Below the pieces are notes generated by a model. That model did not search any database. It was not told the origin of the DNA and saw only the letters and a program-made list of their open reading frames with translations. This document shows, piece after piece, positions 6,319 to 13,076 of a stretch of DNA of 64,000 nt (positions are counted from its first letter, which is position 1; each line of letters begins with the position of its first letter). Origin of the DNA: a virus. Location: positions 1-64,000 of the IMG/VR virus record IMGVR_UViG_3300032083_001406; one strand, 5' to 3'. The position numbers and the translations under genes were made by a program.

Positions 6319-6421
6319 GAACGAGTCGCTTTCAAACAATGAATTGAACAATTCCTACTTGAACCAGCCTCAAAACAGGGCGTGGCGAGATTATTATTCA
6401 TTGTTTGAAAACGACCCGTTC
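6319..6421. ncRNA. Large stem-loop (24 near-continuous pairs)
   Basis: GAACGAGTCG (6319-6328) plus TTTCAAACAATGAA (6330-6343) pair with TTCATTGTTTGAAA (6397-6410) plus CGACCCGTTC (6412-6421). There is one mismatch and facing one-base interruptions; the loop is 53 bases. It lies past the 3' end of the minus-strand gene at 6469 and after copy 5 of the two-hairpin element. Either strand could carry the functional structure. Confidence 0.55.
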
Positions 6422-6468
6422 GTAAAGAATGGGTGGCCGTTGAGCATTAGCCATCAATTCACCAAAAC

Positions 6469-7017
6469 TCACTCTTCTTCTGATACCTCCATATCAGTAG
6501 AATCGTTTGTTTCGGTTTCCGACTTAACTGGTGCTACCATACCAGTCATGCCGTTTTTGTCGAGAGTTCCATCCCAACGCTTTCCGTTCTTATCTCTAAA
6601 AGCAGAGATAAGATTAGATTCAGCCTTATCTGCAAAATATTGAGCAAAAGACTCTTGGGTGTAGTTTCCGCCAGTTTTACCGTGAGGGAGGATTGTCTCA
6701 AGGATAACAGGGCAAGAATCAATAAGGGCTACAAAGGCAGTATGAACCGCTTTCGCAACAGAATTGACATTTACCATGATTTCTGCTGGAAGGCTTGAAC
6801 GACGACCTTGACGCAATTGCAAGCCTTCGACGTTTTTTACCATAGCACGAATAGAATCCCAAAGGTTTCCACGACTTTCATCGTTGGATGTTTCGGAACG
6901 GCCTTGTTCGGCTTGAAGGGTTACAATAGTACCTATGTTCCCTATATCGTTCATTTTCATAAAAGCCTCAATTGGCTCTAATCTTTCGTTAAATTTATCT
7001 AATGTTAGTTCACTCAT
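6469..7017 (-). CDS. Paralogue B of the three-member early family (182 aa)
   Basis: Start at 7017 (MSELTLDKFNERL) follows GGAAGTGAAACAT. It shares with the products at 3305 and 7838 the segments DESR...LWDSIRA, RQGRRSSLPAE, ILPHGKTGG and KRWDGTLDKNG, followed by an acidic tail (DMEVSEEE). The conserved basic (R/K)-x-G-(R/K)-(R/K)-S-(S/T)-(L/I)-P-A stretch could be a DNA or RNA contact. The gene is flanked by a 12-base inverted repeat (CGTTGAGCATTA at 6438, TAATGCTCAACG at 7064). Its leader carries hairpin 2 plus the TTAAGTACCCC tail. Function unknown. Confidence 0.75.
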   Translation of the reverse strand: MSELTLDKFNERLEPIEAFMKMNDIGNIGTIVTLQAEQGRSETSNDESRGNLWDSIRAMVKNVEGLQLRQGRRSSLPAEIMVNVNSVAKAVHTAFVALIDSCPVILETILPHGKTGGNYTQESFAQYFADKAESNLISAFRDKNGKRWDGTLDKNGMTGMVAPVKSETETNDSTDMEVSEEE

Positions 7018-7095
7018 ATGTTTCACTTCCGTTTGTTTCATGTTTTTTGGTGCGTTTGATGTTTAATGCTCAACGACTGTTCATAGGAAACTCAT

Positions 7096-7128
7096 GGGGT
7101 ACTTAAGGTGGAAACAAAGACTTCCACC
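7096..7128 (-). ncRNA. Half copy of the two-hairpin element (hairpin 2 plus tail)
   Basis: On the minus strand: GGTGGAA (7128-7122), loop with TCTTTG, TTCCACC (7113-7107), then TTAAGTACCCC (7106-7096) directly attached. The stem differs from copies 1 and 2 but loop and tail are identical. No convincing hairpin 1 precedes it. It lies about 80 bases upstream of the paralogue gene starting at 7017. Confidence 0.55.
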
Positions 7129-7837
7129 TAATTATAACCTATTAACTTAACACTATATGGGTATAATATTTTGTACCTACGTCAAAGCCTCATTTTATTA
7201 GGTATATTCCAATTGGGTTTATACAAATAAGTATAGTTATACAATATCGTATAAGATATAACTATACTATAACTAAAGTAAATCATTATTCTAACGCTGT
7301 GGAGGGGCTAGAATAAAACAAAGGTTGAGAAACTGGAGGGTTGTGCAACAGAAGTAGAGAGAAATTAAATATTTCTAATATTCTAATATTCTATACTATA
7401 CTACTACTACTACTATGTGTGTTATTAATTGTTATAGGGATAGGGTGGGAGATAGAGAGAGTAAGAGGGGGCATTAGAATAATAGAATAAAAAATAATGT
7501 TGCGAAAATGACAGTTTCGCAGAGTTATAGCAGGGCTGTGTTGCATAACCTATAATTTAAGCAGACTAGAATAACCTCGCTCAGATTAGAAACATCAGAA
7601 TTTTTTTCTAATAAATATGCTTTGTTAAAATATCAATTAATTTTAATGGGTTTGAATTACACATTGTCAGATTTTTGTGCTGAATCTATTGACAGAATTG
7701 ATTGAACAAAGAAAATACTTTAGAAAGTTTAGAAAGATTAGAATAATCATCTGTTCTGAATCGAATCATTCAATTCATTACTCCTTATATATGGGTAATA
7801 CTTAGGAAGTTTGCCTTCGGGCAGTAGTTGAAAAATT
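7129..7837. other. AT-rich non-coding region, candidate replication origin
   Basis: About 700 bases between divergent genes with no convincing ORF. It holds a perfect 12-base dyad at 7230-7268, the motif GGAGGGGCTA at 7301, repeated TTCTAATA units and a CTA/ACT run around 7370-7420. GTTGCATAAC at 7540 is the exact complement of the sequence at 2113. Composition is extremely AT-rich. Origin function is inferred from divergent flanking genes, dyad and repeats only. Confidence 0.4.
7230..7268. repeat. Perfect 12-bp inverted repeat
   Basis: AGTATAGTTATA (7230-7241) and TATAACTATACT (7257-7268) are exact complements separated by 15 bases. It is the most symmetric element in the divergent intergenic region and a candidate protein-binding site or origin element. 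Confidence 0.6.
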
Positions 7838-8320
7838 ATGGAAGAAATGGACTGGAACAGTTTGAAAATTGAAATAGAAGAATACCTTGAAGCAGATACC
7901 CTACTTGATGGCGGATTACGCCAAATTGTAGAGTTGCACCTTCAAGTTGGAACAGAAAACCCAAATGAGCGAGATGCGGCACACAACGCATTAAAGGCTC
8001 TATTGCGTGGCCGTGATGGAACACCTTTCCGTCGAGGTCAAAAGAGCAGTATTCCTGCCGCAGTTAGAGTTGCAACCGATAGAATTTGTAATGTAGTTAA
8101 TGAGGCTGTATTGTCTTATTACAATCATGACCCTATTATCGGAGCAATCTCCTTTAAACACGCAAAATCTGGTGGAGGAAACTTTGACTCCGCAGACGAA
8201 TTTGCTGCTTCATGGGTTAAGAAAACTCGAAACTCCCTTAACAGTCAATATAAGGCTGGAACTTGGGATGGTTCAGTAGATAGTCTTCTATCCTCTGAAA
8301 CCGTTGAAGAAGAACTTTGA
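7838..8320 (+). CDS. Paralogue C of the three-member early family (160 aa)
   Basis: Begins MEEMDWNSLKIEI. It shares with the products at 3305 and 6469 an arginine-rich FRRGQKSSIPAAV segment, a HAKSGG motif at the position of PHGKTGG, and a WDGSV motif near the C-terminus, with a terminal acidic patch (ETVEEEL). It is slightly shorter than paralogues A and B. The start has no strong Shine-Dalgarno sequence. A terminator follows at 8368. Function unknown; the three copies have diverged strongly, implying an old duplication. Confidence 0.7.
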   Translation: MEEMDWNSLKIEIEEYLEADTLLDGGLRQIVELHLQVGTENPNERDAAHNALKALLRGRDGTPFRRGQKSSIPAAVRVATDRICNVVNEAVLSYYNHDPIIGAISFKHAKSGGGNFDSADEFAASWVKKTRNSLNSQYKAGTWDGSVDSLLSSETVEEEL

Positions 8321-8367
8321 GTATAACTCTAAGTTTGTAATCTAATAAACTGTGTTTATTAGAGGCC

Positions 8368-8404
8368 GAATGGGGGGAGTTTCAGGACTCCCCTCATTCC
8401 TTTT
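8368..8404 (+). terminator. Hairpin terminator after paralogue C
   Basis: GAATG/GGGGAGT (8368-8380) pairs with ACTCCCC/CATTC (8387-8399), with one facing mismatch and a six-base loop, followed by CTTTT. A second small hairpin (CTAATAAAC with GTTTATTAG) lies just upstream at about 8342-8362. Confidence 0.7.
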
Positions 8405-8640
8405 CATGGGAGTTTGTTCGGTAATAAGGTCTTGATACCTCTTTGGTCGTCATATTCTGGTGGTAAGAACAATTGACCTTCCTCCCTCCTTTTTAAATCC
8501 TATTACAGATAATAGGTCTTTGTAGATTTGATGGGTTCGCTGAGCGTCGGACTCCTTAAGTACCCCACCGCCTCTCGGTGATTGTTAATAGTGAATTGTA
8601 TCAAATAACGACATTAAATGTTATTTGTATTCATTCTAAG
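8405..8640. other. Non-coding stretch with motif fragments and hairpins
   Basis: No convincing gene. It contains GGTCTTTG (8515-8522), CCTATTA/TAATAGG (about 8500-8516), CACCG-CCTCT-CGGTG (8568-8582) and the tail motif CTTAAGTACCCC (8557-8568) seen after hairpin 2 of the two-hairpin elements. It may be a degenerate or differently folded member of that RNA family. Confidence 0.4.
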
Positions 8641-8657
8641 ACTTAAACTCTTAATCT

Positions 8658-8742
8658 GTGGGAATATCCGAGTTTGGTCAAAGGAGCAGGGCTTAAACTC
8701 CTGTGCATATTCGCTTCGCAGGTTCAAATCCTGCTTCCCACA
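8658..8742 (+). tRNA. tRNA-Leu (anticodon UAA)
   Basis: Acceptor GTGGGAA (8658-8664) pairs with TTCCCAC (8735-8741), discriminator A, CCA not encoded. The anticodon arm is CAGGG-CTTAAAC-TCCTG with anticodon TAA. The long variable arm is of leucine type, and the T arm is GCAGG-TTCAAAT-CCTGC. It reads TTA, a favoured leucine codon in this AT-rich genome, and opens the 35-kb plus-strand run. Confidence 0.9.
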
Positions 8743-8748
8743 CTTCAT

Positions 8749-8859
8749 GGAGAAGTTGAGCAAAGGTGGCCGTTTTAACGATAAACGATTAATTACCTCC
8801 CCCGTATAATTAATCGTATTGCTCCTTCTCCGCCTATTCCACTCTAAATAAGGAGGTAA
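8749..8859 (+). promoter_or_regulatory. Structured leader of the helicase gene, possible RBS control
   Basis: GGAGAAG-TT-GAGCA (8749-8762) pairs with TGCTC-CTTCTCC (8820-8831). Inside is a perfect 11-base hairpin, ACGATTAATTA (8785-8795) with TAATTAATCGT (8807-8817), whose loop begins CCTCCCCC. TTACCTCC (8793-8800) is exactly complementary to the ribosome-binding site GGAGGTAA (8852-8859) of the gene starting at 8865. The loop could mask that site. Confidence 0.55.
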
Positions 8860-8864
8860 CAATA

Positions 8865-10301
8865 ATGATAACAGGAACAAAACAACAAGAAGAAATATGG
8901 AATGAATTAGAAAATGGAACCGACGATGTAATTGTAAATGCTGGTGCTGGAACTGGTAAGACTTTTACAATCGTTGAAGGTTCAAAGAGAACAAATGGAA
9001 GCAATATGGCTTTCCTTTGTTTTAATAAATCTATTCAAACTGAATTAGCAGAAAGACTTCCAGATAACGTAGTTGCAAAAACATTTCATGCACTTGGATT
9101 TGCGGCACTTCGTTCTGCTGGAATTAAAACAAGAGTAAATAACTATAAAGTAAAGAATATCATTGATGATATTCTAGGTAAAGATTTCAATGCTTTTCCT
9201 TTGGTTAAACTCATTGGACTAGTTAAGGGCTCATTGGTTGATGGTGATGATAAGAAAACTATCTTCCAATTGATTGATAAGTACAATATTAACTTTGAAT
9301 CAGATAGAGAAGAAGAAATGGCTATTAATGCTATTCCTGCTATCTTGACACAATGCCGTCGTAATCTTGCAATGATTGACTTTGATGATATGATTTGGAT
9401 TCCTATTGTGGAAAACTTCCCATTACCTACATTCGATGTTCTATTTGTAGATGAAGCGCAAGACTTCAATGAAATGCAAAGAGAGTTGATTTTTAGATGT
9501 GTGGGTAATAACAGAGTCGTAATTGTAGGGGATAAAAACCAAGCAATTTATGGATTTAGAGGTGCTGACAGTAATTCAATCTCTATTTTTAAGCAAGAAC
9601 TTGAAAGTCGTGGAAGAAAAGTCAAGGAATTTCCTTTGTCTCTAACATGGCGTTGTCCTAAATCGGTTGTTAAAGAAGCAAATCGTTTCGTAGCCGATTT
9701 TGATTGTAAAGAAGATGCTGATGAAGGTCGAGTTATTGTAGATTCGCCCTTTAATCCAAGCGAAGGAGATATGGTTCTATGTAGATATAACGCTCCTTTG
9801 GTAAGTGCTTTTTACGAATTAATTATGCAAGGTAAATCTGCTTATGTTCTAGGTCGAGATATGACTAAAGGGCTAATTAATGCAGTAAATAAGATTACAA
9901 AGAATGGAAATATGGGTTCTGAAGAATTCATGCAATTGCTTGAGCAAGATTTCCATTATAATTATAATCGCTTGCTTAAACTTGACAAAGTAAATCAAGC
10001 GCAATCTCTTGAAGATAAGTACGAATGTATTCGTATCTTTGGTACTAAGGCAACAACTGTTAGCGGTATTATTGCAGAGATTAAAAGAGTCTTTGATGGT
10101 AATGAAAAGGGAGAGATTATGCTTTCTACTGTTCATAAGTCAAAAGGACTTGAAGCAGATAATGTTTATATTCTAGCAACTGAGAGAATGCCTCATCCGA
10201 AGGCTTCTGATATGCAAGAAGAATTAAACATTTGTTATGTGGCTATTACAAGAGCAATTAAGACATTGCATTATTGTGGGCCAAAACCAAATAGTAGGTG
10301 A
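8865..10301 (+). CDS. SF1 DNA helicase, UvrD/Rep type (478 aa)
   Basis: Unwinds DNA using ATP, probably during viral replication or repair. Q-motif region TKQQEEIW, Walker A NAGAGTGKT near residue 30, Walker B VDEAQDF, motif III VGDKNQAIYGFRGAD, motif IV WRCP, motif V STVHKSKGLEADNVY and motif VI YVAITRA are all present in order. It is shorter than full UvrD (about 700 aa) because accessory subdomains are trimmed. AAGGAGGTAACAATA precedes the ATG. It is the first protein gene after tRNA-Leu and its leader is strongly structured. Confidence 0.93.
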   Translation: MITGTKQQEEIWNELENGTDDVIVNAGAGTGKTFTIVEGSKRTNGSNMAFLCFNKSIQTELAERLPDNVVAKTFHALGFAALRSAGIKTRVNNYKVKNIIDDILGKDFNAFPLVKLIGLVKGSLVDGDDKKTIFQLIDKYNINFESDREEEMAINAIPAILTQCRRNLAMIDFDDMIWIPIVENFPLPTFDVLFVDEAQDFNEMQRELIFRCVGNNRVVIVGDKNQAIYGFRGADSNSISIFKQELESRGRKVKEFPLSLTWRCPKSVVKEANRFVADFDCKEDADEGRVIVDSPFNPSEGDMVLCRYNAPLVSAFYELIMQGKSAYVLGRDMTKGLINAVNKITKNGNMGSEEFMQLLEQDFHYNYNRLLKLDKVNQAQSLEDKYECIRIFGTKATTVSGIIAEIKRVFDGNEKGEIMLSTVHKSKGLEADNVYILATERMPHPKASDMQEELNICYVAITRAIKTLHYCGPKPNSR

Positions 10302-10307
10302 ATAAAT

Positions 10308-10478
10308 ATGTATTATGTGATATTGGAAGAAATGAATGAATTTATGGATTGGGCAACTGATGAACAAAAGGTAGAAATGGTAGAATCTTTAATAGAAAAA
10401 TTGTGGGAAAAATGCACAACTGAAATGCAAAAAATTGAATTAGTTTCTATCTTTAGTGATGCGATGGAGGAATTATAA
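10308..10478 (+). CDS. Acidic helical microprotein (56 aa)
   Basis: Starts seven bases after the helicase stop with GGTGAATAAAT before the ATG. Begins MYYVILEEMNEFMDW and is helical, acidic and Met-rich throughout. Its stop overlaps the next ATG (TAATG). No homology recognised. Confidence 0.55.
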   Translation: MYYVILEEMNEFMDWATDEQKVEMVESLIEKLWEKCTTEMQKIELVSIFSDAMEEL

Positions 10479-10783
10479 TGGGTAGTTCACATTATGATAT
10501 TTTACAAGAGAGTGAAAGAATAATTAAGATTTACAATGGACTTGATAACCCTGATTCGGCCTTTGATGAGGCGATGCAAGATGGAAAGGGTCATCTTTAC
10601 AGAATTGACGACAAATTGAGAGTAGCACAAAGATTACTGTATTTGGCTAGAGAATTTATTATAGATGCCAATAAATACCATGACCCAAAAAATCTTGATT
10701 TTGTGAATAGTGATTGGGATAGGTCAAGCCTCATGCAACAGATTCATGATGAAATCGAAAAGATGAAGGAGAAGATAAAATGA
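10478..10783 (+). CDS. Small helical protein (101 aa), unknown
   Basis: Begins MGSSHYDILQESERI. Predicted all-helical, acidic in the first half and basic at the end (IEKMKEKIK). GGAGGAATT precedes the start. It is coupled to both neighbours by stop/start overlap. No domain recognised. Confidence 0.65.
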   Translation: MGSSHYDILQESERIIKIYNGLDNPDSAFDEAMQDGKGHLYRIDDKLRVAQRLLYLAREFIIDANKYHDPKNLDFVNSDWDRSSLMQQIHDEIEKMKEKIK

Positions 10784-10983
10784 TTAAATTTACAAATTGG
10801 TATGGAAAACTTTGGAAAAGAATACTTCCCCATTATTGGGACACCTTTTGGCGTACTCAATATATATATGGTGAACATTGGTGTTGGAATAGTCCACAAA
10901 TGCAACACTTAAAACTAAAAAAAATAGAACAGGATATTTGGGATAATAGTATGAATCATAACTACTATCCTCCTGCGGCTTAA
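10780..10983 (+). CDS. Trp/Tyr-rich small protein (67 aa)
   Basis: Begins MIKFTNWYGKLWKRIL and is unusually rich in Trp, Tyr and His (WYGKLW, HYWDTFWRTQYIYGEHWCW). This suggests a compact aromatic core or membrane-interface peptide rather than a standard enzyme. Overlaps the previous stop by ATGA after GGAGAAGATAAA. Function unknown. Confidence 0.6.
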   Translation: MIKFTNWYGKLWKRILPHYWDTFWRTQYIYGEHWCWNSPQMQHLKLKKIEQDIWDNSMNHNYYPPAA

Positions 10984-10998
10984 ATGGAGATGAATAAA

Positions 10999-11139
10999 AT
11001 GATAAAAAATGAATGGAGAGATATAAGAGAACTAGAATGTGAGTGCGGAATAACGGTCAAATTTAATAATTTGTCAAGTGAAAGTTTCGTAAATGCTGTT
11101 AAAACAAAACAAATGAAGTGCAGGTGTAACAATGCTTGA
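10999..11139 (+). CDS. Zinc-knuckle microprotein (46 aa)
   Basis: Start at 10999 chosen because GGAGATGAATAAA precedes it; two in-frame ATGs upstream lie in that site. CEC near residue 14 and CRC at residues 41-43 give four cysteines suited to one zinc ion. First of many Cys-pair microproteins in this run. Function unknown. Confidence 0.55.
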   Translation: MIKNEWRDIRELECECGITVKFNNLSSESFVNAVKTKQMKCRCNNA

Positions 11140-11314
11140 AGTTAATTTAAAGAGAATGATTAAAAACAATCAAATATATATCGAGGATTTAGAGAATAGA
11201 TGTGAAGCATATAGAAGAATGCTATATGGTAATCAAATACCAGATGAAGTTCTTGATAGTGAATTTGAAGAGATACTGCACGAATTACTACTTGAAAAGG
11301 AAGTGAAACAATGA
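11132..11314 (+). CDS. Small helical protein (60 aa)
   Basis: Begins MLEVNLKRMIKNNQ. Overlaps the previous gene by eight bases. Two predicted amphipathic helices; the C-terminus is acidic then basic (LLEKEVKQ). No family recognised. Confidence 0.55.
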   Translation: MLEVNLKRMIKNNQIYIEDLENRCEAYRRMLYGNQIPDEVLDSEFEEILHELLLEKEVKQ

Positions 11315-11439
11315 ACTGTAAACATCCTAATTTCAAGTATGGTGTAAATGCTCTAGATGAATTAGATGATAATGGTTTAGTTACTGTTTTCTGTCTAGAT
11401 TGTGGAGAAGAAATTAAAATGGCAGTAGTCTGTCGATGA
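11311..11439 (+). CDS. Zinc-binding microprotein (42 aa)
   Basis: ATGA overlap with the preceding gene. Cys/His pair CKH at the N-terminus and CLDC later form a possible zinc ribbon. Beta-rich. Function unknown. Confidence 0.5.
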   Translation: MNCKHPNFKYGVNALDELDDNGLVTVFCLDCGEEIKMAVVCR

Positions 11440-11451
11440 GGAGATGATTGA

Positions 11452-11598
11452 ATGATTGACACAGACAAATACGAAGAACACATGAATTGGTATGAGGATG
11501 GGCGTTGTCCTAAATGCGATGAAACATGGAACATTGATTCCCACGCATGGCGTTGTCCTAATTGTGATACAAAATTGATTGAGAGGGATGAAAGGTGA
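11452..11598 (+). CDS. Zinc-ribbon microprotein (48 aa)
   Basis: Begins MIDTDKYEEHMNWY. Two CPxC knuckles (CPKC and CPNC), each preceded by Arg, give a classic zinc ribbon of rubredoxin-like spacing. GGAGATGATTGA precedes the start. Possibly a nucleic-acid or protein adaptor. Confidence 0.6.
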   Translation: MIDTDKYEEHMNWYEDGRCPKCDETWNIDSHAWRCPNCDTKLIERDER

Positions 11599-11602
11599 TA
11601 AT

Positions 11603-11785
11603 ATGGGTAAAATGAGTCAATTAAATGCCATGTTAAATGATGGTGCATCAACTAATCAAATTGCAGACTGGATATTTAGTTTAAAGGTTCAACGTGGAGA
11701 GAACATTAATGAAGATACTCCTAAGAACTGTCTAGAAACTGCAAAGAGATTTAAGAGAGAATATGAGGTGAAGAAGAATGTTTGA
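11603..11785 (+). CDS. Small protein (60 aa), unknown
   Basis: Start at 11603 (MGKMSQLNAML) follows AGGTGATAAT. An in-frame codon at 11579 is upstream of this ribosome-binding site. It has helical ends and a short loop (QRGENINEDTPKN). It overlaps the MazG-like gene by eight bases and may be co-regulated with it. No family recognised. Confidence 0.6.
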   Translation: MGKMSQLNAMLNDGASTNQIADWIFSLKVQRGENINEDTPKNCLETAKRFKREYEVKKNV

Positions 11786-12101
11786 AAAAGAATGGAATAA
11801 AGTAGCAAAAGAAGTGTATAAAAACGCAGTTAATCATGGATTCTGGAAAGATGAAGTGAATGATGGTGAAAGAATGGCATTAATTCATGCTGAAATTTCA
11901 GAAGCATTAGAAGCACTTCGTCAAAATAATCCTTCTTCAAATAAGATTATTGAGTATAGTAATCTCGAAGAAGAATTAGCAGATGCAGTAATTCGCATTA
12001 TGGATTATGCATTTGGTAAAGATTTAGATATTGCAGGTGCTATATTGGCAAAGATTGAATACAATCAAAGTCGTGAATATATGCATGGTAAATCATTCTG
12101 A
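11778..12101 (+). CDS. MazG-like nucleotide pyrophosphohydrolase (107 aa)
   Basis: Family members hydrolyse (d)NTPs or modified nucleotides to monophosphates using Mg2+. The all-alpha fold signature is visible: ALIHAEISEALEALR followed by EEELADAVIRIMDYA, i.e. the E-x2-E and E-x2-D metal-binding pairs on successive helices. Length is typical for a single-domain phage MazG. In a virus it may trim the nucleotide pool or lower the host alarmone response; the exact substrate cannot be read from sequence. Confidence 0.85.
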   Translation: MFEKEWNKVAKEVYKNAVNHGFWKDEVNDGERMALIHAEISEALEALRQNNPSSNKIIEYSNLEEELADAVIRIMDYAFGKDLDIAGAILAKIEYNQSREYMHGKSF

Positions 12102-12110
12102 GGTGTAAAT

Positions 12111-12257
12111 ATGGATGATACTCAATACAATGATGATGCTGAATACTTATTAAATATGATTCAATCATTTCATTTAGTGTTAAAAGAAAACAAAAACAAA
12201 CCTGTTCGTAAGATAATTGAGGCTTATGAGCAGTATTTCAAATTCCAGTTAGGTTAA
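12111..12257 (+). CDS. Acidic microprotein (48 aa)
   Basis: Begins MDDTQYNDDAEYLL after GAGGTGTAAAT. Helical, acidic at the N-terminus and basic in the middle (KENKNKPVRKII). It ends exactly where an 11-base long-range stem begins. No family recognised. Confidence 0.55.
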   Translation: MDDTQYNDDAEYLLNMIQSFHLVLKENKNKPVRKIIEAYEQYFKFQLG

Positions 12258-12440
12258 GCATTTTTCCTAACGGAAATAGAAGGTTTAAAATTAAAAATAT
12301 TACTAAAAGGTTAGTTGTTTATCCTTTGTTTCGCATGATGTAATGTTTTCCTTCATGGGGTTTATTCAGTAATAACGGAAAAATGCTGACACGCAAGAAG
12401 ATAGTAGTTTCGTGCTACGAATCCGTTCCCCCGCTTTACA
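12257..12440 (+). ncRNA. Candidate structured RNA between genes
   Basis: AGCATTTTTCC (12257-12267) pairs perfectly with GGAAAAATGCT (12377-12387) across 109 bases. The enclosed segment contains AAAGG/CCTTT and CATG/CATG pairs. After the stem, CACG/CGTG encloses a further loop before the ribosome-binding site at 12439. The long gap is exceptional in this otherwise gap-free operon. RNA class unknown. Confidence 0.5.
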
Positions 12441-12449
12441 GGTGATAAT

Positions 12450-12659
12450 ATGATAAACTGGTTAAAAAATTTATTAAGAAAAGAAATATTCCCAAGCAGA
12501 CCAAAGATAATACATTGTCATGTCTGTTTTTTAAAAGCAACTCATACACTAAGAATAATTAGTGAAGAGTTTGGTTCAGAAGAACCAACAGAAATTATAA
12601 TAAAAATATGTGGTGGATGTAATGAAGAAATACATGAAAGATATAATTCATCAGAGTAA
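12450..12659 (+). CDS. Zinc-finger small protein (69 aa)
   Basis: Begins MINWLKNLLRKEIF after ACAGGTGATAAT. CHVC near residue 25 and CGGC near residue 55 form a treble-clef-like pair of knuckles, with an acidic loop between. Function unknown; membrane or protein contact through the aromatic-basic N-terminal helix is conceivable. Confidence 0.6.
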   Translation: MINWLKNLLRKEIFPSRPKIIHCHVCFLKATHTLRIISEEFGSEEPTEIIIKICGGCNEEIHERYNSSE

Positions 12660-12795
12660 TCATAGGTATTACTCTAAAGAATTATTGAATAGAACAATAG
12701 AAAAAGAACAGAAGCGTGTAAGACGTTTCAAAGAATTTGTGGAGTTTGGTATGTCTCCCTATAAAGCATACATGAAATCAAAGGTGAAATTATGA
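12622..12795 (+). CDS. Basic small protein (57 aa)
   Basis: ATG at 12622 lies inside the end of the previous gene in another frame, preceded by GGTGGATGTA. The product is Lys/Arg/Tyr-rich with a helical centre (IEKEQKRVRRFKEFVEF), so nucleic-acid binding is plausible. The 38-base overlap lowers confidence slightly, but the downstream ATGA coupling supports it. Confidence 0.5.
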   Translation: MKKYMKDIIHQSNHRYYSKELLNRTIEKEQKRVRRFKEFVEFGMSPYKAYMKSKVKL

Positions 12796-13076
12796 ATAGA
12801 AATAAAGCAGTAAGAAGAATAAAAGAAATGTTACAAGACCCATATGGTAGTGGTTCAATAGATGCGGTAAAGGCACTATTTCAAGCACTAATGCATTGTG
12901 GTGTAGGATATACAGATAATAGAAAGGATAGGAAAAGTTCAAACTTCGGTTGCCTTGATTTAGGTAATCATGAAGCACTAATGACTGTTCTAACAGATAG
13001 AAATACTATTAGAGAATTAGTTCGCCAATACTATTATAAGTTTGATAAAGAAGTATATGGAGATGAGGAAGAATGA
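12792..13076 (+). CDS. Small protein (94 aa), GDEEE terminus
   Basis: Begins MNRNKAVRRIKEML. Helical, with a central Cys-containing segment (FGCLDLGNHEALM) and the C-terminus EVYGDEEE, whose codons form the ribosome-binding stretch of the next gene. No family recognised. Confidence 0.65.
   Translation: MNRNKAVRRIKEMLQDPYGSGSIDAVKALFQALMHCGVGYTDNRKDRKSSNFGCLDLGNHEALMTVLTDRNTIRELVRQYYYKFDKEVYGDEEE

Noticed and set aside
6305-6643. 112-residue plus-strand frame
   Set aside because: It covers the 24-pair stem-loop and then the antisense of paralogue gene B, which is clearly the coding strand.
7370-7420. CTA/ACT short tandem run as a CRISPR or satellite
   Set aside because: Only a few three-base units, with no spacer structure. 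No CRISPR array was found anywhere in the window despite the Cas4-like gene.
8614-8880. Frames on both strands over 8614-8880
   Set aside because: The segment is explained by tRNA-Leu and the structured leader of the helicase gene.
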